Shown here: positions 1-8,191 of the stretch, one piece after another
Layout: each line of letters opens with the position of its first letter
Numbering within the stretch: position 1 is the first letter of the stretch
DNA from: JABWBJ01 sp036507855
GTDB lineage: Bacteria > Gemmatimonadota > Gemmatimonadetes > Gemmatimonadales > Gemmatimonadaceae
NCBI GenBank assembly: GCA_036507855.1
Contig: DATCIJ010000084.1
Span: 1 to 21,358 of the forward strand
Length of the DNA: 21,358 nt
Direction of reading: 5' to 3'
Notes under the pieces: model-generated
The model's database searches: none
Seen by the model: the letters and a program-made list of their open reading frames with translations, nothing else
Told to the model about the DNA's origin: nothing
Program-made: the position numbers and the translations under genes

Positions 1-1661
1 ACTTCGTCCGCCTTGAAATCCGTCGGCTTCACGACAACGCGAATACCGTTCGAGAGCTTCCAGTCCGTGACATTGAGGTCCGCGTCCTTCGTTTCCTCGA
101 CCACGCGACCGCGAGGCGGGGCGTTGGCCACGAGCGGCGCCTCGGACACGGTTTCTGTCCATGCCGTCACCGTCTCTCCGTCAACGCGGCGGAACGTGTT
201 CAACAGTTCACCGGCGGCGGGCACTCCAGCGGTCGGGCCCGTCGGCGCCGAAACGGCCACGACGCGATTGGCCTCGGTGATCCATTGACGACCGAGCGAG
301 TTCACGTCTTCCAGGGTAACCGTTGGCAGTACGCGCTTCGCCGTCTCGAATTCCCACGCGATTCCCGGCGTGGGCTCCGCCGTGAGAAAGTGATTGATGT
401 ACTCGGCGGCGAAGTTTCCGGATTCCTCCTTGTCGCGTTCCTGAAATGCACTTTCCAGGGAGCGGAGCTGCGACGCCTTGGCGCGATCGAGTTCAGCGGG
501 AAGGAATCCGTGCTGGTCCACGCGCCGCGCCTCACGGAGGATCGCCTCGAGGCCCCGCTGAATGCCGCCATCCTTCACCGTGGCGGACAGGAAGTAGACG
601 TCGGTGGACCGTACGAACGCCCCATACGACGAGCTGGCGAACGCAAACGGCGCATCGGGCTGGCGGGTGATCTCCGTGAGGCGCGAGTTCAGCATCTGAT
701 TGTACAGGCGGCGCGCCAGGAGCATCCGGTAGTCAGACTGCCTGGCGAGTGGAGCCGGCGGATGCTTGTAGATCAGCTGGATCGACGAGACCTGTTCCTC
801 GGGATCCTGCACGATCGTGATCAGCGTCGAGTCGTGTCCGGGGACCGCGACCAGTGTGCGCTGGCGCCGGGTGGCGGGATTCGTCAGGCGGCCAAAGCGC
901 TCACGGATGAGGGCTTCCAGCTTTGCCGGGTCGTAGTCACCGACCGCGACGACGGCCATGAGGTCAGGGCGATACCAGTCGCGATAGAAGCGCTTCAGCG
1001 GAGCGGGATTCGCGGTCTTGAGGATCGTCGTGTCGCCGATCGGCAGGCGGACTGCATAACGAGAGCCGCTGAACAGCACCGGGAACTGCTTGTCGCGGAT
1101 GCGCGCGCCGGCACCCAGTCCCGATCGCCATTCCTCGAGTACCACGCCGCGCTCCTTCACGACTTCGGTCGAGTCGAAGAGCGCGCCGCCGGCCCAGTCT
1201 TCGAGCACGTCGAAGCTCCGTTCCACCAGGCCTTCCTTGTCGGTCGGCACGGGGAGGATGTATACGGTCTCGTCGAAACCCGTATAGGCATTGAGGTCGG
1301 CGCCAAACCTGACCCCGATGGACTCCAGGTAGGAGACGATGTCGTTCTTGGCGAAGCGGCGCGTGCCGTTGAACAGCATGTGTTCGACGAAGTGCGCCAG
1401 TCCCTTCTGGTCGTCGTCCTCGAGCACTGATCCGGCATTGATCACGAGCCGCAGCTCGAGTCGCTTTTCGGGGCGTGTGTTCTTCCGGATGTAGTAGCGG
1501 AGCCCGTTCGGCAGCGTGCCCGTGCGCACGGCCGAATCCAGCGGGATCAAGTCGCTCTGTGCCCCGGCGGCGTCGGGCCGCATGGCGGCAGCCAGCGGCA
1601 GAAGTGCCGTAGCCAGGATGGCCCGTCGGCGGGATGACAGAAGCGAACAAAAACGGCGCAT
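1..1661 (-). CDS. M16 (insulinase/pitrilysin-like) zinc peptidase, secreted; C-terminus outside window
   Basis: Exported metallopeptidase that probably degrades peptides in the periplasm or at the cell surface. Reading from ATG 1661, an N-terminal Arg-rich and hydrophobic stretch (residues 1-35, ending near AAGAQSD) looks like a signal peptide. The M16 zinc motif HxxEH follows at residues 90-94 (HFVEH: H90 and H94 bind zinc, E93 is catalytic). Downstream, the family-typical VVLEEW region carries the third-ligand glutamate. An M16_C-type domain fills the middle. Near the window edge a second M16 unit begins (TDWKLSNGIRVVVKPTDF), as in the two-unit PqqL-like proteins of about 900 aa. Only about 553 residues are visible because the gene runs off position 1. 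No strong Shine-Dalgarno is evident. The gene lies about 260 bp downstream of the lipoprotein gene on the same strand, separated by repeats, so it probably has its own promoter. Family call is firm; substrate is unknown. Confidence 0.93.
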   Translation of the reverse strand, partial: MRRFCSLLSSRRRAILATALLPLAAAMRPDAAGAQSDLIPLDSAVRTGTLPNGLRYYIRKNTRPEKRLELRLVINAGSVLEDDDQKGLAHFVEHMLFNGTRRFAKNDIVSYLESIGVRFGADLNAYTGFDETVYILPVPTDKEGLVERSFDVLEDWAGGALFDSTEVVKERGVVLEEWRSGLGAGARIRDKQFPVLFSGSRYAVRLPIGDTTILKTANPAPLKRFYRDWYRPDLMAVVAVGDYDPAKLEALIRERFGRLTNPATRRQRTLVAVPGHDSTLITIVQDPEEQVSSIQLIYKHPPAPLARQSDYRMLLARRLYNQMLNSRLTEITRQPDAPFAFASSSYGAFVRSTDVYFLSATVKDGGIQRGLEAILREARRVDQHGFLPAELDRAKASQLRSLESAFQERDKEESGNFAAEYINHFLTAEPTPGIAWEFETAKRVLPTVTLEDVNSLGRQWITEANRVVAVSAPTGPTAGVPAAGELLNTFRRVDGETVTAWTETVSEAPLVANAPPRGRVVEETKDADLNVTDWKLSNGIRVVVKPTDFKADE

Positions 1662-1790
1662 GTCGAACCTCGGTGGATGCTGGAGCAGTCCTAAACTTAG
1701 AGCCGGACGCTCACTCCGCCGAGGGTGTGGGGGGATGGGACGTACGGGAGAGGGTTCGGGCTGCAGGCAGCAGACTTCAGTAAAACACCT

Positions 1791-1837
1791 CTGAAGCCTG
1801 AAGCCTGAAGCCTGAAGCCTGCCCTGATGCCTGATGC
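1791..1837. repeat. Heptanucleotide tandem array, CTGAAGC x4 then CTGATGC x2
   Basis: Four consecutive exact copies of CTGAAGC occupy 1791-1818. After a 5-base break come two copies of CTGATGC (1824-1837). The period is seven. The array lies between the M16 gene (starting at 1661) and the 89-bp palindrome at 1838, upstream of the M16 gene on the minus strand. It belongs to a set of seven-base arrays seen in several intergenic regions of this window. Confidence 0.9.
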
Positions 1838-1926
1838 CTAGTGCCGTTCCAACTTGTTTCGCCAAAGGCTCAGAGACGCGAGCCGGCTTGGAACCAACTT
1901 GGCGCGGTTAGTTGGAACGGCACTAG
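1838..1926. repeat. 89-bp palindromic element with perfect 17-bp terminal inverted repeats
   Basis: The left arm CTAGTGCCGTTCCAACT (1838-1854) is the exact reverse complement of the right arm at 1910-1926. Inside are further nested complements: CGCCAA (1860-1865) with TTGGCG (1899-1904), and GGCTC (1867-1871) with GAGCC (1880-1884). The whole element could therefore fold into a long stem with an internal hairpin. The right arm contains the stop codon of the lipoprotein gene (1923-1925). It encodes no protein. It resembles a small non-autonomous mobile repeat (MITE/REP type) or a large structured transcript end. I see no second copy in this window. Confidence 0.8.
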
Positions 1927-2543
1927 TGGATACTCGCCTGGATCACGGGCTTGAACAGCAGTCCGTTCTGGAGGATGGTGTTCCCGCGAAGGACGAAACT
2001 CTCCTCGGCGTCGAAGTCGAGAAGCACGTTCGTAGTTTCGCCTTCGTCGACGAGTATCGGCGTGTCGAAGTGGACCTTGATGCCGCTCTTCCCGGCCGAG
2101 GGGAACATGATGGGAGGCGAGGACGTTCCGGTGAGTATCATGCCGTCCTTCAGCGTCACGCTCGACAGGTTCGTGTCGAGGATGAGCCTCAGGCTCCTGT
2201 ACGAGCCGGCGGTCACGGCGGCGTCGCCGAGGCTCACGCTCACGCCGTTCTGGAGGTCCATCAGGTCGAAGGACGCGTTAGGTGTGGCGAGGACAATCCA
2301 GCCGCCGGCCGAGGACTCACTCCCTTCGACCGACATGGCCGCGTCGGCCTCTGTCGTCTCCTCGGCTTTCGCTTCCACCCGCACCACAAACACGTCGATC
2401 GACTGAACCTGGTCGAGCGGGAATGGTGCGTCAGTGAGACGAAGTGCGATGCGACCCTGTCCGGGAGCCAATGATTCGCTGTCGGAACAGCCGAGCAGGA
2501 CGCCCAGTGTCGCCATGAATGCGACCATGTGTCGGACTCTCAT
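1923..2543 (-). CDS. DUF4382 domain lipoprotein
   Basis: A 206-aa protein of unknown function. The ATG at 2543 is chosen because GGGAGG lies 8 nt upstream and because it gives a proper lipoprotein signal: MRVRHMVAFMATLGVLLGC, lipobox LLGC with Cys19 as the expected lipidation site. The longer upstream open frame lacks such a signal. The remainder matches the DUF4382 pattern: an opening GRIALRLTDAPFPLDQV, an xIDVFVVRVEA strand, a 'GSYRSLRLILD' segment, and a C-terminal strand set ending in FKPVIQASIH. Such proteins are predicted beta-sandwich domains anchored to a membrane and facing the periplasm or surface. The TAG stop falls inside the terminal arm of the palindromic element, so the element may have been inserted at, or have supplied, the gene end. 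The gene is divergent from the MFS gene at 2754. Confidence 0.88.
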   Translation of the reverse strand: MRVRHMVAFMATLGVLLGCSDSESLAPGQGRIALRLTDAPFPLDQVQSIDVFVVRVEAKAEETTEADAAMSVEGSESSAGGWIVLATPNASFDLMDLQNGVSVSLGDAAVTAGSYRSLRLILDTNLSSVTLKDGMILTGTSSPPIMFPSAGKSGIKVHFDTPILVDEGETTNVLLDFDAEESFVLRGNTILQNGLLFKPVIQASIH

Positions 2544-2595
2544 GCGTAATCCTCCCGATATCGTGTTCACAGTCAATTCGAACGGCTGACGCCGC

Positions 2596-2612
2596 CGACC
2601 GGGGCCCGGTCG
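2596..2612. other. GC-rich 17-bp perfect dyad in divergent intergenic region
   Basis: CGACCGGG-G-CCCGGTCG is a perfect 8-bp dyad around one central base. It lies about 50 bp upstream of the lipoprotein start and about 140 bp upstream of the MFS start. It could be an operator for either divergent gene or simply a strong GC hairpin. No other clear regulatory element was seen in 2544-2753. Confidence 0.35.
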
Positions 2613-2753
2613 CCCGCGCCACCTCTCAGGCAGTACCGCGGCCGAGGTCGAACGATTCACCCGGGGCCATAATGACACGGCGATGTTCGTCACCAAAACC
2701 GCGCTCGTGGCCCATTCCAATCATGCGAGCGCCCGGTAATTGTTGTGGTCGTC

Positions 2754-3929
2754 ATGCGCGTGCGTTGGATTCATTCGATAGCGATGTTCCTGGCTCTCAT
2801 TCCGGTCACGCTCCTCGTGCCCGGGCTGGACGAGCTCGTGGTCGTGCGTCATGGCGGATCCGACGCTGCGGCGCACGGCTTCATGACGGTGAACATGCTG
2901 GCCGGGATGATCGCGGTCCCGCTGCTCATGCGGCGCCTGCGCCGCCTCGGCGACCTGCGATCGTGGCTTGCGGCACTCCTGCTCATCGATGCGGTCGCGT
3001 TCGTCGGAATGGGGCAAGCCTCCTCACTCGGCAAACTGTTCGCATTCCGCGCTCTCGACGGGGCCGTGCATCTTCCCGCGGTCACGCTGCTGATGGTCGC
3101 GGCCAACCGGGCAGCCGGAGATCGCCGCGGCGCTTCGCTGGGAGCACTCGCCTCGGCGCTCATGCTGGGCATCACCGTCGGATCGCCGCTGGGCGGTTGG
3201 CTCATACAGTCTGGGGAACGGGCAGTCTACGGGACCGGCGCCGTGGTCTTCGTCCTTGCGGCGCTGGTCTGTCTCGCTGCGCCGGCCAGCGATCCGTCCA
3301 GCGAAGCTCCACGGAACCGTTACCGCTGGCAATGGCGACGTCCCGAGTCGTGGGTCCCGTTAGGCTATGCCTTCATGGATCGATTCAGCATCGGGATCTT
3401 CGTGTCGACGTTCACGCTCTTCCTGGCGCGTGAACACCAGGTCAGCCCGGGCGGGCGCGGCTGGCTGATCGCGCTCTTCATGATTCCGTTCGCGGCCCTG
3501 TGCTTCCCGGTCGGCCGCCTGGCAGAGCGCGTGGGTTGGTTTCCGCTGCTGGTGGCGGGGAATGTGGCGTTTGGCCTCGTCTACGGCGCTTACGGCATAA
3601 CGCCGCTGGGCCTCCTCCCGGCGTCGATGGTCCTGTCGGGACTCGCCAGCGCCTTCATCTTTGCGCCGAGTCTCCTGCTGGTGAGCGATCTCGTCAAGCG
3701 GGGACACGGCGAGGGGCTGTTCGGGATCTTTCAGATCGCGGGATCGCTGGGGTTCCTCGCCGGTCCGATGGTGGGCGGCGTTCTCGTGGCGCTCACCGGC
3801 GCCGATGGCCGTCCCGCCTACGAGCAGATCTTCGCGATGGTCGGCATCGCGGAGCTGGGCCTCGCACTGGGTTCCATCGTGGTGCTGCGCGGCTTTGCCG
3901 TGAGTGGGGAAGTGAGCGCTGAACCCTGA
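2754..3929 (+). CDS. MFS transporter (probable efflux type)
   Basis: A 391-aa inner-membrane protein with about 12 hydrophobic segments, typical of the major facilitator superfamily. Position 2745 (GTG) is an in-frame alternative start. I prefer ATG 2754, but no clear Shine-Dalgarno supports either. The loop between helices 2 and 3 carries a degenerate motif A (LMRRLRRLGDLRS). The equivalent loop in the second half is better preserved (PVGRLAERVG), consistent with the two-fold repeat of MFS proteins. A central cytoplasmic loop rich in charged residues (SDPSSEAPRNRYRWQWRRPES) separates the halves. The substrate cannot be read from sequence; drug or metabolite efflux is the usual role of such stand-alone members. 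The gene is convergent with the OmpA-family gene, and a heptamer array begins directly after its TGA. Confidence 0.88.
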   Translation: MRVRWIHSIAMFLALIPVTLLVPGLDELVVVRHGGSDAAAHGFMTVNMLAGMIAVPLLMRRLRRLGDLRSWLAALLLIDAVAFVGMGQASSLGKLFAFRALDGAVHLPAVTLLMVAANRAAGDRRGASLGALASALMLGITVGSPLGGWLIQSGERAVYGTGAVVFVLAALVCLAAPASDPSSEAPRNRYRWQWRRPESWVPLGYAFMDRFSIGIFVSTFTLFLAREHQVSPGGRGWLIALFMIPFAALCFPVGRLAERVGWFPLLVAGNVAFGLVYGAYGITPLGLLPASMVLSGLASAFIFAPSLLLVSDLVKRGHGEGLFGIFQIAGSLGFLAGPMVGGVLVALTGADGRPAYEQIFAMVGIAELGLALGSIVVLRGFAVSGEVSAEP

Positions 3930-3950
3930 GCGCAAAGCGCAAAGCGCAAA
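3930..3950 (+). repeat. Heptamer array GCGCAAA x3, abutting MFS stop codon
   Basis: Three exact copies of GCGCAAA start at the base after the TGA stop (3927-3929). They are inverted relative to the array at 4056-4083 next to the ompA-like stop, so the two could pair across the roughly 100-bp region between the convergent genes. Confidence 0.88.
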
Positions 3951-4025
3951 GAGACTCACTGGATTCCTGGTCTCGGCGCCCTGTTCCACGGCCAGCCGGT
4001 CTTCCCCGTACGCGGGCAAACAAAG

Positions 4026-4055
4026 GGGCAGGAGGCTTTTCGATGCCTCCTGCCC
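4026..4055. terminator. Bidirectional hairpin terminator between convergent genes
   Basis: An 11-bp perfect stem (GGGCAGGAGGC, 4026-4036, with GCCTCCTGCCC, 4045-4055) and an 8-base loop TTTTCGAT. The stem is extended outward by AAA (4022-4024) against TTT (4056-4058). There is a short T run after the stem on the plus strand and an AAA/TTT flank for the minus strand. It lies between two genes that end facing each other, so it probably terminates both transcripts. Confidence 0.75.
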
Positions 4056-4083
4056 TTTGCGCACTGCGCTTTGCGCTCTACGC
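4056..4083 (-). repeat. Heptamer array (GCGCAAA family), abutting ompA-like stop codon
   Basis: Four seven-base units, read on the minus strand as GCGTAGA, GCGCAAA, GCGCAGT, GCGCAAA. They end 2 bp from the TAA stop of the OmpA-family gene (4086-4088). The unit is the same family as the array after the MFS stop, in opposite orientation. Confidence 0.8.
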
Positions 4084-4085
4084 CA

Positions 4086-5447
4086 TTACCTCGGACGGCA
4101 CGACGACGCGGTCCCCGCATCGCCCACCGACCAGATCTCCACGCGACGATTCGTGCGGTGCTCGGCCCGCGAACGCGCCGGGCTCGTGTGATCGTCATCG
4201 AGGATCAGGCACTGCTCGCCGAATCCTCTCTGCACGATCCGGCTCCCTGCCACGCCGCGGCCCGTCAGGTAGGTGACGACCGTCTGTGCGCGCCGCTCCG
4301 ACAATTCCTGGTTGTACTCGTCGCGGCCATACGGATCCGTGTGTCCCTCGACCGCGATGCGCAGGTCAGTGCGCTGCTGCAGTGTGGCGACCACGCGATC
4401 AAGCGAGTCGCGTCCCGCCTGCGTCAGCGTCGAGCGATCGTACTCGAAGTAGACCCAGTTCAACCTGACCAGCAGTTCCTGCGACGTCACGACGATGCTC
4501 GCCGAGCCGGTGAGGCCAGGCCCATCGGTGCACGTGATCGTTATGGTGTGCGCGCCCGGCGACAGCGTGCGACTGAATGAAGCACCGGTGCCAATGTCGC
4601 TGTCGCGGCTCGAGCGCCAGCGCGCCGACGGCGTGACGTTGCCCTGTTCGGGATCCTGGCAAGTGCCGGCGAAGTTCACCGTGCCGGCCATGGATGCGCC
4701 GTTTGCCGGTGACGTGATGGTCGCAACCGGCGGACTGTTGGCCGGCGGCGGTGGTGTGGGTGCCGGCGCTGGCAGGGGCGTAGGCGTCGGTGCCGGGATC
4801 GGCGTCGCCGGCGCCGGTGCGGCTGGTGGTGGCGGCGGAGGCGCGGCCGGCGCTCCCTCATAGCAGTTGCCACGGAACATGCGACTGATGCCTATCCGGA
4901 AACCGACGTTGGTCGACTTTCCATCGAGGGTTACCAGGCTTCCATTGAAATTCGGCGACGGGTTGTAGTCGACCGGAACGTCGCCGCGCAGGCTCCACTT
5001 CTCGTTCAGGCAGACCTTCAGGCCGACCAGTGCGGTAAGTGCGTCCTCGTACTCGTTTCCGGCCACGGCGCCGTTGAACGTCTGGAGGCGATTCTTGTAG
5101 ACGTTCTGCTGGTAGCCGAGGCCAAGCATCAGGCGAAGCCGCTCGCCTAACGGGAGACCGGCGATGACGCGCAGCGCGAACGGCGTGTAGTTGACGGACT
5201 TCGTTCCGCCGGGCGCGGCCCAGTCGGTCTTGCCGATGTGACCGTCGACTTCCAGGCCAAGATTGGGAAAGAGGTACAACCCCAGGCGGCCGCCGATCGA
5301 CAGCACGTCGTCGAGGGAAAGCTCCTTGTCGAGCTTCGTGAACTGCCCGAACAGGCCACCCTCGATGGCGACGGGTTTCTGGGCGTTGGCACTGAACGCC
5401 AGCAGGGGCGTCAGCAGCAGCACGCCGATCAGGGATCTCGTTCGCAT
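4086..5447 (-). CDS. OmpA-family outer-membrane protein with Pro-rich linker and peptidoglycan-binding domain
   Basis: A 453-aa protein expected to link the outer membrane to peptidoglycan. ATG 5447 is preferred over the GTG two codons earlier because GAGGTG sits just ahead of it. Residues 1-22 form a signal peptide (cleavage near FSANA-QKP). Residues about 25-195 alternate in the manner of an eight-stranded beta-barrel. Residues about 199-240 are a Pro/Ala-rich linker. Residues about 240-322 look like an Ig/PKD-type module (VATITSPANGASMAGTVNF; Cys263 and Cys306 could pair). Residues about 327-443 are an OmpA_C domain: VYFEYDRSTLTQAG, VEGHTDPYG with Asp371, and ELSERRAQ with Arg386, the residues expected to hold diaminopimelate. 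The extra Ig-like module between linker and anchor is not in classical OmpA. The gene stands alone, about 165 bp downstream of thrC on the same strand. Confidence 0.9.
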   Translation of the reverse strand: MRTRSLIGVLLLTPLLAFSANAQKPVAIEGGLFGQFTKLDKELSLDDVLSIGGRLGLYLFPNLGLEVDGHIGKTDWAAPGGTKSVNYTPFALRVIAGLPLGERLRLMLGLGYQQNVYKNRLQTFNGAVAGNEYEDALTALVGLKVCLNEKWSLRGDVPVDYNPSPNFNGSLVTLDGKSTNVGFRIGISRMFRGNCYEGAPAAPPPPPPAAPAPATPIPAPTPTPLPAPAPTPPPPANSPPVATITSPANGASMAGTVNFAGTCQDPEQGNVTPSARWRSSRDSDIGTGASFSRTLSPGAHTITITCTDGPGLTGSASIVVTSQELLVRLNWVYFEYDRSTLTQAGRDSLDRVVATLQQRTDLRIAVEGHTDPYGRDEYNQELSERRAQTVVTYLTGRGVAGSRIVQRGFGEQCLILDDDHTSPARSRAEHRTNRRVEIWSVGDAGTASSCRPR

Positions 5448-5569
5448 GAGCACCTCGTGAGTTGTGGTCTTTCCAGCGAGGGCTCACCAGCCGTTAGCAA
5501 TGCGGCGCCCCCAGCCGCACGAAGCGCCGGTAAAGTACGCCAAGGAGGTGCCGGGACCAACCGTACATC

Positions 5570-5589
5570 ACCTGACGGGCTCGTCAGGT
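5570..5589 (-). terminator. Hairpin downstream of thrC
   Basis: ACCTGACG (5570-5577) and CGTCAGGT (5582-5589) form an 8-bp perfect stem with a 4-base loop, 22 bp past the thrC stop. No T run follows on the minus strand, so it is either a weak terminator or a 3'-end stabilising hairpin. The rest of 5454-5611, upstream of the ompA-like gene, shows no convincing promoter. Confidence 0.5.
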
Positions 5590-5611
5590 AACCGCTGTGT
5601 GTGCGAGTGAA

Positions 5612-6919
5612 TCAGTTGCGGGCAAGGCTGGCGACCTCGCGCTCGATCGCGCCCAGCGATGCATCGACCTCGATGGGTTCGTTCCTGTCCTGGCCCAGGC
5701 CGCGAATGACGTCGGATGTGTCGGCGATGAACGGATCCTTGAGGAGATGCCCCGTCAACACGGCAACGACGCTCTCATCAGGACCGATGAGACCGCTGTC
5801 CAGGGATGCCCGCACTCCGGCCACTGACGCGGCACTCGCGGGCTCGCATCCAATGCCCGCGCCGCCGATGTACCGCTGCGCCTCGAGGATCCACGCGTCA
5901 GGCACGGAAACAACGACGCCTTGTGTGAGCTGAATGGCGCGGACGCCCCGGTCATAGGACGCCGGATCTCCAATTCGAATGGCGCTCGCAATCGTCTCGG
6001 CACGCGTCGAATGACGCTCATGGAATCCCGATACGAATGACTGATAGAATGGCGCCGCGCCCGCGGCCTGCACGGCCAGGAGTCGTGGCAGTCGGTCGAT
6101 GAGACCAAGCCGGGCCGCTTCATCGAGCGCTTTTCCAAATGCGGCAGTGTTCCCGAGGTTGCCCGCGGGAAGGGCGATCCAGTCCGGTGCTTTCCAGTCG
6201 AGCTGTTGAAGCATCTCGAACACGATCGATTTCTGCCCCTCGATGCGATACGGATTCACGGAGTTGAGCAGATAGACCCCAAGGCGCTGCGCGGCATCGC
6301 GCAACAGAGCGAGACACGCATCGAAGTCGCCGCGAACCGCGAGCGTCCGCGCTCCATAGGCCAGCGTCTGGTGCAGTTTCCCGGCGGCGACCTGACCCGA
6401 CGGCACCAGCACGAGAGCAGGAAGGCCGGCGAGTGCCGCGTAGGCAGCGAGGGATGCCGACGTGTTTCCAGTCGAAGCGCAGGCGACGGCGCTGGCTCGC
6501 ACACGTCGTGCCTGCGTGACGCCGACAGTCATGCCGCGATCCTTGAACGAACCCGTCGGATTCATTCCTTCATGCTTGAGCTGGAGGCGTTGGCATCCGG
6601 CCCACGATGAAACGCGTTCGTTGGAAAGCAGCGGCGTGTTCCCCTCGGGGAATGACACGACGGCGCCTGGCGGAACGCTCATGATGAGCTCCGCATAGCG
6701 CCAGACGCCGGAGACATCGTACGGTGAGCCCGTGAGACTCACGCGCGCGGTGAACTGGCGTCGGAAATCCGCGCCACGCCCTGGTGGAACGTGGAACATC
6801 ACGTCCAGCAGTCCGCCACACTCAGGACATGACGTTCGCGGATCCAGTTCATCGAGCCGATGACCGCAGGCGGCACATTGCTGCCAGCGTGCCGGCGCGT
6901 CCACGCGCGTTGCCGTCAT
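5612..6919 (-). CDS. thrC: Threonine synthase (PLP-dependent)
   Basis: Converts O-phosphohomoserine to L-threonine in the cytoplasm, the last step of threonine biosynthesis. The 435-aa product starts at ATG 6919, which overlaps the thrB stop as ATGA, so translation is probably coupled. An N-terminal zinc-ribbon-like motif is present (Cys15, Cys18, Cys31, Cys34; CAACGH and CPECGG), as in many bacterial short-form threonine synthases. The PLP site is NPTGSFKDRG with Lys126 as the Schiff-base lysine. The phosphate-binding loop is seen as PAGNLGNTAAFGKA. The 'ACASTGNTSASLAAYAA' segment is also typical of fold-type II PLP enzymes. The C-terminal part lacks the long extension of plant or E. coli-like long forms. 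The partner homoserine kinase lies immediately upstream. Confidence 0.95.
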   Translation of the reverse strand: MTATRVDAPARWQQCAACGHRLDELDPRTSCPECGGLLDVMFHVPPGRGADFRRQFTARVSLTGSPYDVSGVWRYAELIMSVPPGAVVSFPEGNTPLLSNERVSSWAGCQRLQLKHEGMNPTGSFKDRGMTVGVTQARRVRASAVACASTGNTSASLAAYAALAGLPALVLVPSGQVAAGKLHQTLAYGARTLAVRGDFDACLALLRDAAQRLGVYLLNSVNPYRIEGQKSIVFEMLQQLDWKAPDWIALPAGNLGNTAAFGKALDEAARLGLIDRLPRLLAVQAAGAAPFYQSFVSGFHERHSTRAETIASAIRIGDPASYDRGVRAIQLTQGVVVSVPDAWILEAQRYIGGAGIGCEPASAASVAGVRASLDSGLIGPDESVVAVLTGHLLKDPFIADTSDVIRGLGQDRNEPIEVDASLGAIEREVASLARN

Positions 6920-7875
6920 GCGCGCATGAACGTTTCGACGCGCGCTCCCGTCAGGTCCGGTCGACTGACCCGCGCCACGCAGGCGAGACCGGCATTCTGG
7001 TACGCGTCGCACATCGCCTGCGCGACCTTCGCCGCCACTGATTCAGCGTTGCACAAAGCGAACGCGGTCGGACCGGAGCCGGAGATCGATACACCAAGGG
7101 CGCCGGCGCCGAGTGCGGCCTGCTTCGCCTTCAGGAACCCGGGCAGCAGTCCGGCGCGCGCCGGTTCGGCGATCCGGTCATCGATGCATCGACCGAGCAG
7201 GGCGAGATCTCCGGCGAACAGCGCCGCGACGATTCCTGCCACCTGCGCGGCCTGATGCAGCGCCACGCTGAGCGACACTTCCACAGGCAGGACCGCGCGC
7301 GCCTGCGCCGTGCGGAGACCCTGCGCCGGGCTGGCCAGCACCAGGCGCAGCTCGGGCGGGACCGGGATCGAGATGACATCGATCGGGTCGAGCGATCGGA
7401 TCAGGACGATTCCACCCATATAGGATGGCGCGATGTTGTCGAGGTGGCGTCCGGCAACCTGCGTCTCGGCATACAGCGCCGCTTCGAGCAATCCATCGCG
7501 GTCGAGCGGTCCGCCGATGAGCGCGTTCACCGCGGTGGCCCCCGCCACCGCCGACGCGGCACTGCCGCCCTGGCCTGCGGCAAGGGGAAGTCCCTTGTGG
7601 ACGCGCAGCGCGATGCCGCCCGCCGGCGTTGTTGCGCCGATATGCGTCGCCCGCCGCACAACGGCGAGCGCGGCGATGGACGAGGCGTGACTCCTCGGGT
7701 CCGAAGTCAGCGACGGATGGCCCGGGTCGAGGATGGTGATACCAGGCGTGTCCGAGAATTCCGCGGTTACACTGTCGCCCGCTCCCTCTACGGCGCATCC
7801 GAGGACATCGAGTCCGGGACCCAGGTTGCCAATGGATCCGGGAGCGAATGCGGTAGCTCTGACCGGGAAAGCCAT
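6916..7875 (-). CDS. thrB: Homoserine kinase (GHMP family)
   Basis: Phosphorylates L-homoserine with ATP, giving O-phosphohomoserine for ThrC. The 319-aa length is normal for the family. GHMP signatures in order: the N-terminal APGSIGNLGPGLDVLG substrate/fold motif (residues 11-26); the ATP loop GLPLAAGQGGSAAS (residues 95-108, the PxxxGLGSSAA equivalent, here with GQGGSAA); HLDNIAPS (from residue 144), matching the HADNVAP motif of homoserine kinases; and the C-terminal SISGSGPTAFAL motif. The gene overlaps thrC by 4 bp and forms a two-gene unit with it. No aspartokinase or homoserine dehydrogenase gene is visible upstream; instead there is a long heptamer array and a divergent peptidase gene. 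Start ATG 7875 has no clear Shine-Dalgarno. Confidence 0.95.
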   Translation of the reverse strand: MAFPVRATAFAPGSIGNLGPGLDVLGCAVEGAGDSVTAEFSDTPGITILDPGHPSLTSDPRSHASSIAALAVVRRATHIGATTPAGGIALRVHKGLPLAAGQGGSAASAVAGATAVNALIGGPLDRDGLLEAALYAETQVAGRHLDNIAPSYMGGIVLIRSLDPIDVISIPVPPELRLVLASPAQGLRTAQARAVLPVEVSLSVALHQAAQVAGIVAALFAGDLALLGRCIDDRIAEPARAGLLPGFLKAKQAALGAGALGVSISGSGPTAFALCNAESVAAKVAQAMCDAYQNAGLACVARVSRPDLTGARVETFMRA

Positions 7876-7889
7876 GGCTCAAATAAACG

Positions 7890-8064
<175 letters not shown>

Positions 8065-8073
8065 CGCCCCGCC

Positions 8074-8115
8074 GAGTCACGAGTCACGAGTCACGAGTCA
8101 CGAATCACGAATCAC
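8074..8115. repeat. Second heptamer block, GAGTCAC x4 then GAATCAC x2
   Basis: Six 7-bp units directly follow the 25-unit array after a 9-base break. The unit sequence is unrelated to AGGCCAG but keeps the same period. The block ends 76 bp before the M14 peptidase ATG (8192). The remaining stretch 8116-8191 must hold the promoter of the peptidase gene, but I cannot pick convincing -35 and -10 boxes. Confidence 0.95.
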
Positions 8116-8191
8116 GAAACAATCCCCTGCTGCGTAAGCCTGTTTGTAGTCGTACCTTGTCCCCGACCCGTCACCCCAGAGGTTGGACGTC

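Noticed and set aside
285..1430. 381-aa plus-strand frame over the M16 gene
   Set aside because: The opposite strand encodes a clear HxxEH peptidase with signal peptide; the plus-strand product is Arg/Glu/His-rich and typical of an antisense shadow in GC-rich DNA.
2544..2580. TTGACT as -35 box for the lipoprotein gene
   Set aside because: A 17-bp spacing would place the -10 on the Shine-Dalgarno itself, which is not workable for a leadered transcript.
2745..2753. GTG start three codons ahead of the first MFS gene
   Set aside because: No Shine-Dalgarno supports it, and ATG 2754 gives the usual short N-terminus before helix 1; the difference is only three residues.
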